Origin: Rhizobium nepotum 39/7
Lineage (GTDB): Bacteria; Pseudomonadota; Alphaproteobacteria; Rhizobiales; Rhizobiaceae
Length of the DNA: 64,000 nucleotides
Reading direction: 5' to 3'
Assembly: GCF_000949865.1 (NCBI RefSeq)
Contig: NZ_JWJH01000008.1
Span: forward strand, 1 to 64,000
Under the pieces are notes generated by a model that worked only from the letters and a program-made list of their open reading frames with translations, ran no database searches and was not told the origin of the DNA. Position numbers and translations under genes: made by a program. The number at the start of each line of letters is the position of its first letter. The stretch's first letter is position 1. Of this stretch, positions 62,298-64,000 are shown in pieces.

Positions 62298-63113
62298 TCA
62301 GACAGCTTGCCGCTTGGCCAAGGGTATATTCGACGCCCGGCTGACGCCGCTCGCAACGCCGGAAGCGGCGGCCAGCACCGGCCCGCCGTCCCTCAGACTG
62401 CCAATCTCTAGGAAAGGGCAGACCTCGCCGCCAGCTTCGCTGACGAGTAGCAAACCTGCAAGACAATCCCATGAATTCATGTGCAATTCGAGATAGGCAT
62501 CGGAGCGGCCATCGGCCACATAGGCAAGCGCCAGCGCACCGGAGCCGGCGCGGCGCACATTGGTGCCCATATCGAGCAGGTTCTTGACGACATCAAGATA
62601 GATGGCATTTTCCACCCGGGTCGACCATCCCATTTCGATCGAGGCCGCATCGAAACGCTCCGTCTTAGCGACCCGGATCGGTTGCCCGTTGCGCGTCGCC
62701 CCCTCGCCGCGACGGGCGAAATAAAGTTCATCCAGAGCTGGATTATAGATCGCACCGATCTCAGTTCGCCCATTTTCGACATAGGCAATGGAGATACAGA
62801 AATGCGGAATACCACGGGCAAAATTCGCGGTGCCATCCACGGGATCGACGACCCAGACGCGGTCGCCGATCACCCCGCCGCCCTCTTCACCGAAAAAACT
62901 GTCCTCGGGAAAAGCGGCCGCGATCGCGCCGCGAATATGCGCTTCGGAGGCCGCATCCGTCACCGTCAGAAAGTCCTGTGGCCCTTTCATCGAGAAGCTG
63001 CGTGTCGCCTCGCCCTGAAAGCCTTTCAGCACCAATTCGCCTGCGGAAAAAACAACATTGCGGCACAGTTCGGCACGGGCCGCCAATGTATCCGGATAGG
63101 GCATCTGATCCAT
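62298..63113 (-). CDS. Inositol monophosphatase family protein
   Basis: The protein has 271 residues from MDQMPYPDTLAARAELCRNV. Metal-site motifs are FFGEEGGGVIG (Glu), VWVVDPVDGTANFARGIPHF (the DPxDGTxNF signature) and SWDCLAGLLLVSEAGGEV (WDxAAG variant, WDCLAG). It dephosphorylates inositol phosphate, histidinol phosphate or 3'-phosphoadenosine phosphate; sequence alone does not decide which. It is probably cotranscribed with the metallophosphoesterase, giving two phosphatases in one unit. Confidence 0.92.
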   Translation of the reverse strand: MDQMPYPDTLAARAELCRNVVFSAGELVLKGFQGEATRSFSMKGPQDFLTVTDAASEAHIRGAIAAAFPEDSFFGEEGGGVIGDRVWVVDPVDGTANFARGIPHFCISIAYVENGRTEIGAIYNPALDELYFARRGEGATRNGQPIRVAKTERFDAASIEMGWSTRVENAIYLDVVKNLLDMGTNVRRAGSGALALAYVADGRSDAYLELHMNSWDCLAGLLLVSEAGGEVCPFLEIGSLRDGGPVLAAASGVASGVSRASNIPLAKRQAV

Positions 63114-63325
63114 GCGCAACAACCTCTTTCAAATCTTGAACACGCGCTCATACTGCACACGCGTTCAATTTTTTCAAGCGCGATTTGTAACTGATCGCAT
63201 GCTGGACGTCATAGCGATCAATTTGTTTCCAGATAGCCAGTTTTCCGCAAGATCATGCGGAGCGTGATGGAACGGTTTCGCAATGGACGAGTTCCTGTCC
63301 TGTAACCCTAGCAGGAGGAAAAACA

Positions 63326-63622
63326 GTGGATCACACCAATCATGTACGCCTCGTCGAAACGGAACTGACCCCATCCGTGCTGGAAGGTGCGACCGTTTAT
63401 GGCGCAGATGACCACAAGGTCGGCAAGGTCGATCATGTTCATGGCGTCGGGGCTGGCAGCACTGCGATCATCGACGTCGGCGGTTTTCTCGGCATCGGCG
63501 CAAAACCTGTCGCCGTCCCGCTCAGCGATCTCGATTTCATGCGGGACGAGGACGGCGATGTCCACGCGGTTACCTCATGGACGAAGGACCAGCTCAAGGA
63601 CATGCCTGAGCACCGTCACTAA
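63326..63622 (+). CDS. PRC-barrel domain protein
   Basis: This 98-residue protein starts at GTG with AGGAGG seven nt upstream. A single PRC-barrel beta domain is recognisable: EGATVYGADDHKVGKVDHVHG, then STAIIDVGGFLGIGAKPVAV and PLSDLDFMRDEDGD. Such small proteins are common in rhizobia and often respond to stress or stationary phase; their molecular role is unclear. It has no signal peptide or membrane helix and no operon partner. Confidence 0.88.
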   Translation: MDHTNHVRLVETELTPSVLEGATVYGADDHKVGKVDHVHGVGAGSTAIIDVGGFLGIGAKPVAVPLSDLDFMRDEDGDVHAVTSWTKDQLKDMPEHRH

Positions 63623-63724
63623 AAATAACGACAAACCTCTCCCCATTCGGCCTTGGCTTGCTCGAGGATTTATGGAGGAGAGGTTTTCGTATTTTATCGG
63701 CGAAGGTTGCGGGACAACCCCCTG

Positions 63725-64000
63725 TCAGACGGCCAGGAACCCGCCGTCGATAGGCAAAACCGCCCCGGAAATCATACCGCTATCATCCGACAGAAGCAGT
63801 GCGATGCTCTGCGCCACATCTTCGGCCTCAGCGAACCGCCTGAGCGGATGGCGGACCATCATCGGTTCGCTTTTTGCAGGATCGTTCCATGCTTCCGCAG
63901 CCAGTTCGGTGAGCGTGATGGTCGGCGCGACAGCGTTGACGCGAATGCCGTGCGGCCCGAGTTCTTTGGCGAGGACACGGGTTGCCCCTTCCAGTCCGGC
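63725..64000 (-). CDS. Short-chain dehydrogenase/reductase, C-terminal part (cut by window edge)
   Basis: The last 91 codons are visible, ending in ISGAVLPIDGGFLAV and TGA at 63725. The block GIRVNAVAPTITLTELA (the N-A-V-x-P segment after the catalytic Lys) and the C-terminal IDGGF are diagnostic of classical SDR enzymes. The active-site Tyr-Lys and the nucleotide-binding glycine motif lie outside the window. The substrate is unknown. Confidence 0.9.
   Translation of the reverse strand, partial: AGLEGATRVLAKELGPHGIRVNAVAPTITLTELAAEAWNDPAKSEPMMVRHPLRRFAEAEDVAQSIALLLSDDSGMISGAVLPIDGGFLAV

Noticed and set aside
63633-63686. A terminator after the PRC-barrel gene
   Set aside because: AAACCTCTCC and GGAGAGGTTT are complementary but separated by about 34 nt, so a stable intrinsic terminator is doubtful despite the following T-rich stretch.

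Overview
The window looks like an accessory replicon (chromid or second chromosome) of an alphaproteobacterium of the Rhizobiaceae, most likely Agrobacterium or Rhizobium. The reasons are a GC-rich coding bias with long antisense open frames, a very high density of solute ABC transporters with LacI, LysR and SorC regulators, an operon ordered soxBDAG-glyA-purU, and short GC-rich palindromic intergenic repeats of rhizobial type. No rRNA, tRNA, CRISPR array, insertion sequence or phage gene was seen. The assignment rests on gene content; no database was searched.

Layout. 1-2859: polyol-type sugar ABC operon (SorC regulator, binding protein, start of a permease; the rest lies off the left edge). 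3167-10242: peptide-type ABC system with a double ATPase and an M20 amidohydrolase on the minus strand, divergent from the binding protein and two permeases. 10408-11395: small ribbon-helix-helix protein and a DJ-1/PfpI protein. 11492-17561: LysR regulator, binding protein, two permeases and an amidase, with no ATPase. 17825-24165: complete peptide-type ABC operon led by an M19 dipeptidase. 24371-26458: orphan phosphoribosyltransferase and a second M20 hydrolase. 26527-27850: CmlA-like phenicol efflux pump preceded by what looks like a translational attenuator with a 9-residue leader peptide. 27933-35628: purine salvage operon (LacI regulator, PotDBCA-like ABC transporter, nucleoside hydrolase, adenine deaminase). 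35765-37969: LysR regulator and glutaryl-CoA dehydrogenase. 38258-40171: Tat-exported PhoX-type phosphatase. 40406-48936: sarcosine oxidase and one-carbon operon with a divergent GATase1/AraC regulator. 49058-49936: unrecognised protein. 49924-57308: LacI-controlled sugar catabolism and ABC operon. 57436-59376: two exported envelope-type proteins. 59472-63113: LacI regulator, metallophosphoesterase and inositol-monophosphatase-like enzyme. 63326-63622: PRC-barrel protein. 63725-64000: C-terminal end of an SDR dehydrogenase.

How it works together. The region is a scavenging island. Three of the ABC systems pair uptake of peptide- or amide-like solutes with a dedicated hydrolase (M20, amidase, M19). 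Another pairs uptake with N-glycoside cleavage and adenine deamination. The sarcosine operon feeds N-methyl carbon into tetrahydrofolate through soxBDAG, glyA and purU. Palindromic elements sit repeatedly between binding-protein and permease genes, where they could set expression ratios.

The most striking observation is at 27718-27850. A leader ORF encoding MGASKSSDK is followed by two mutually exclusive stem-loops, the second of which hides the likely ribosome binding site of the efflux pump.
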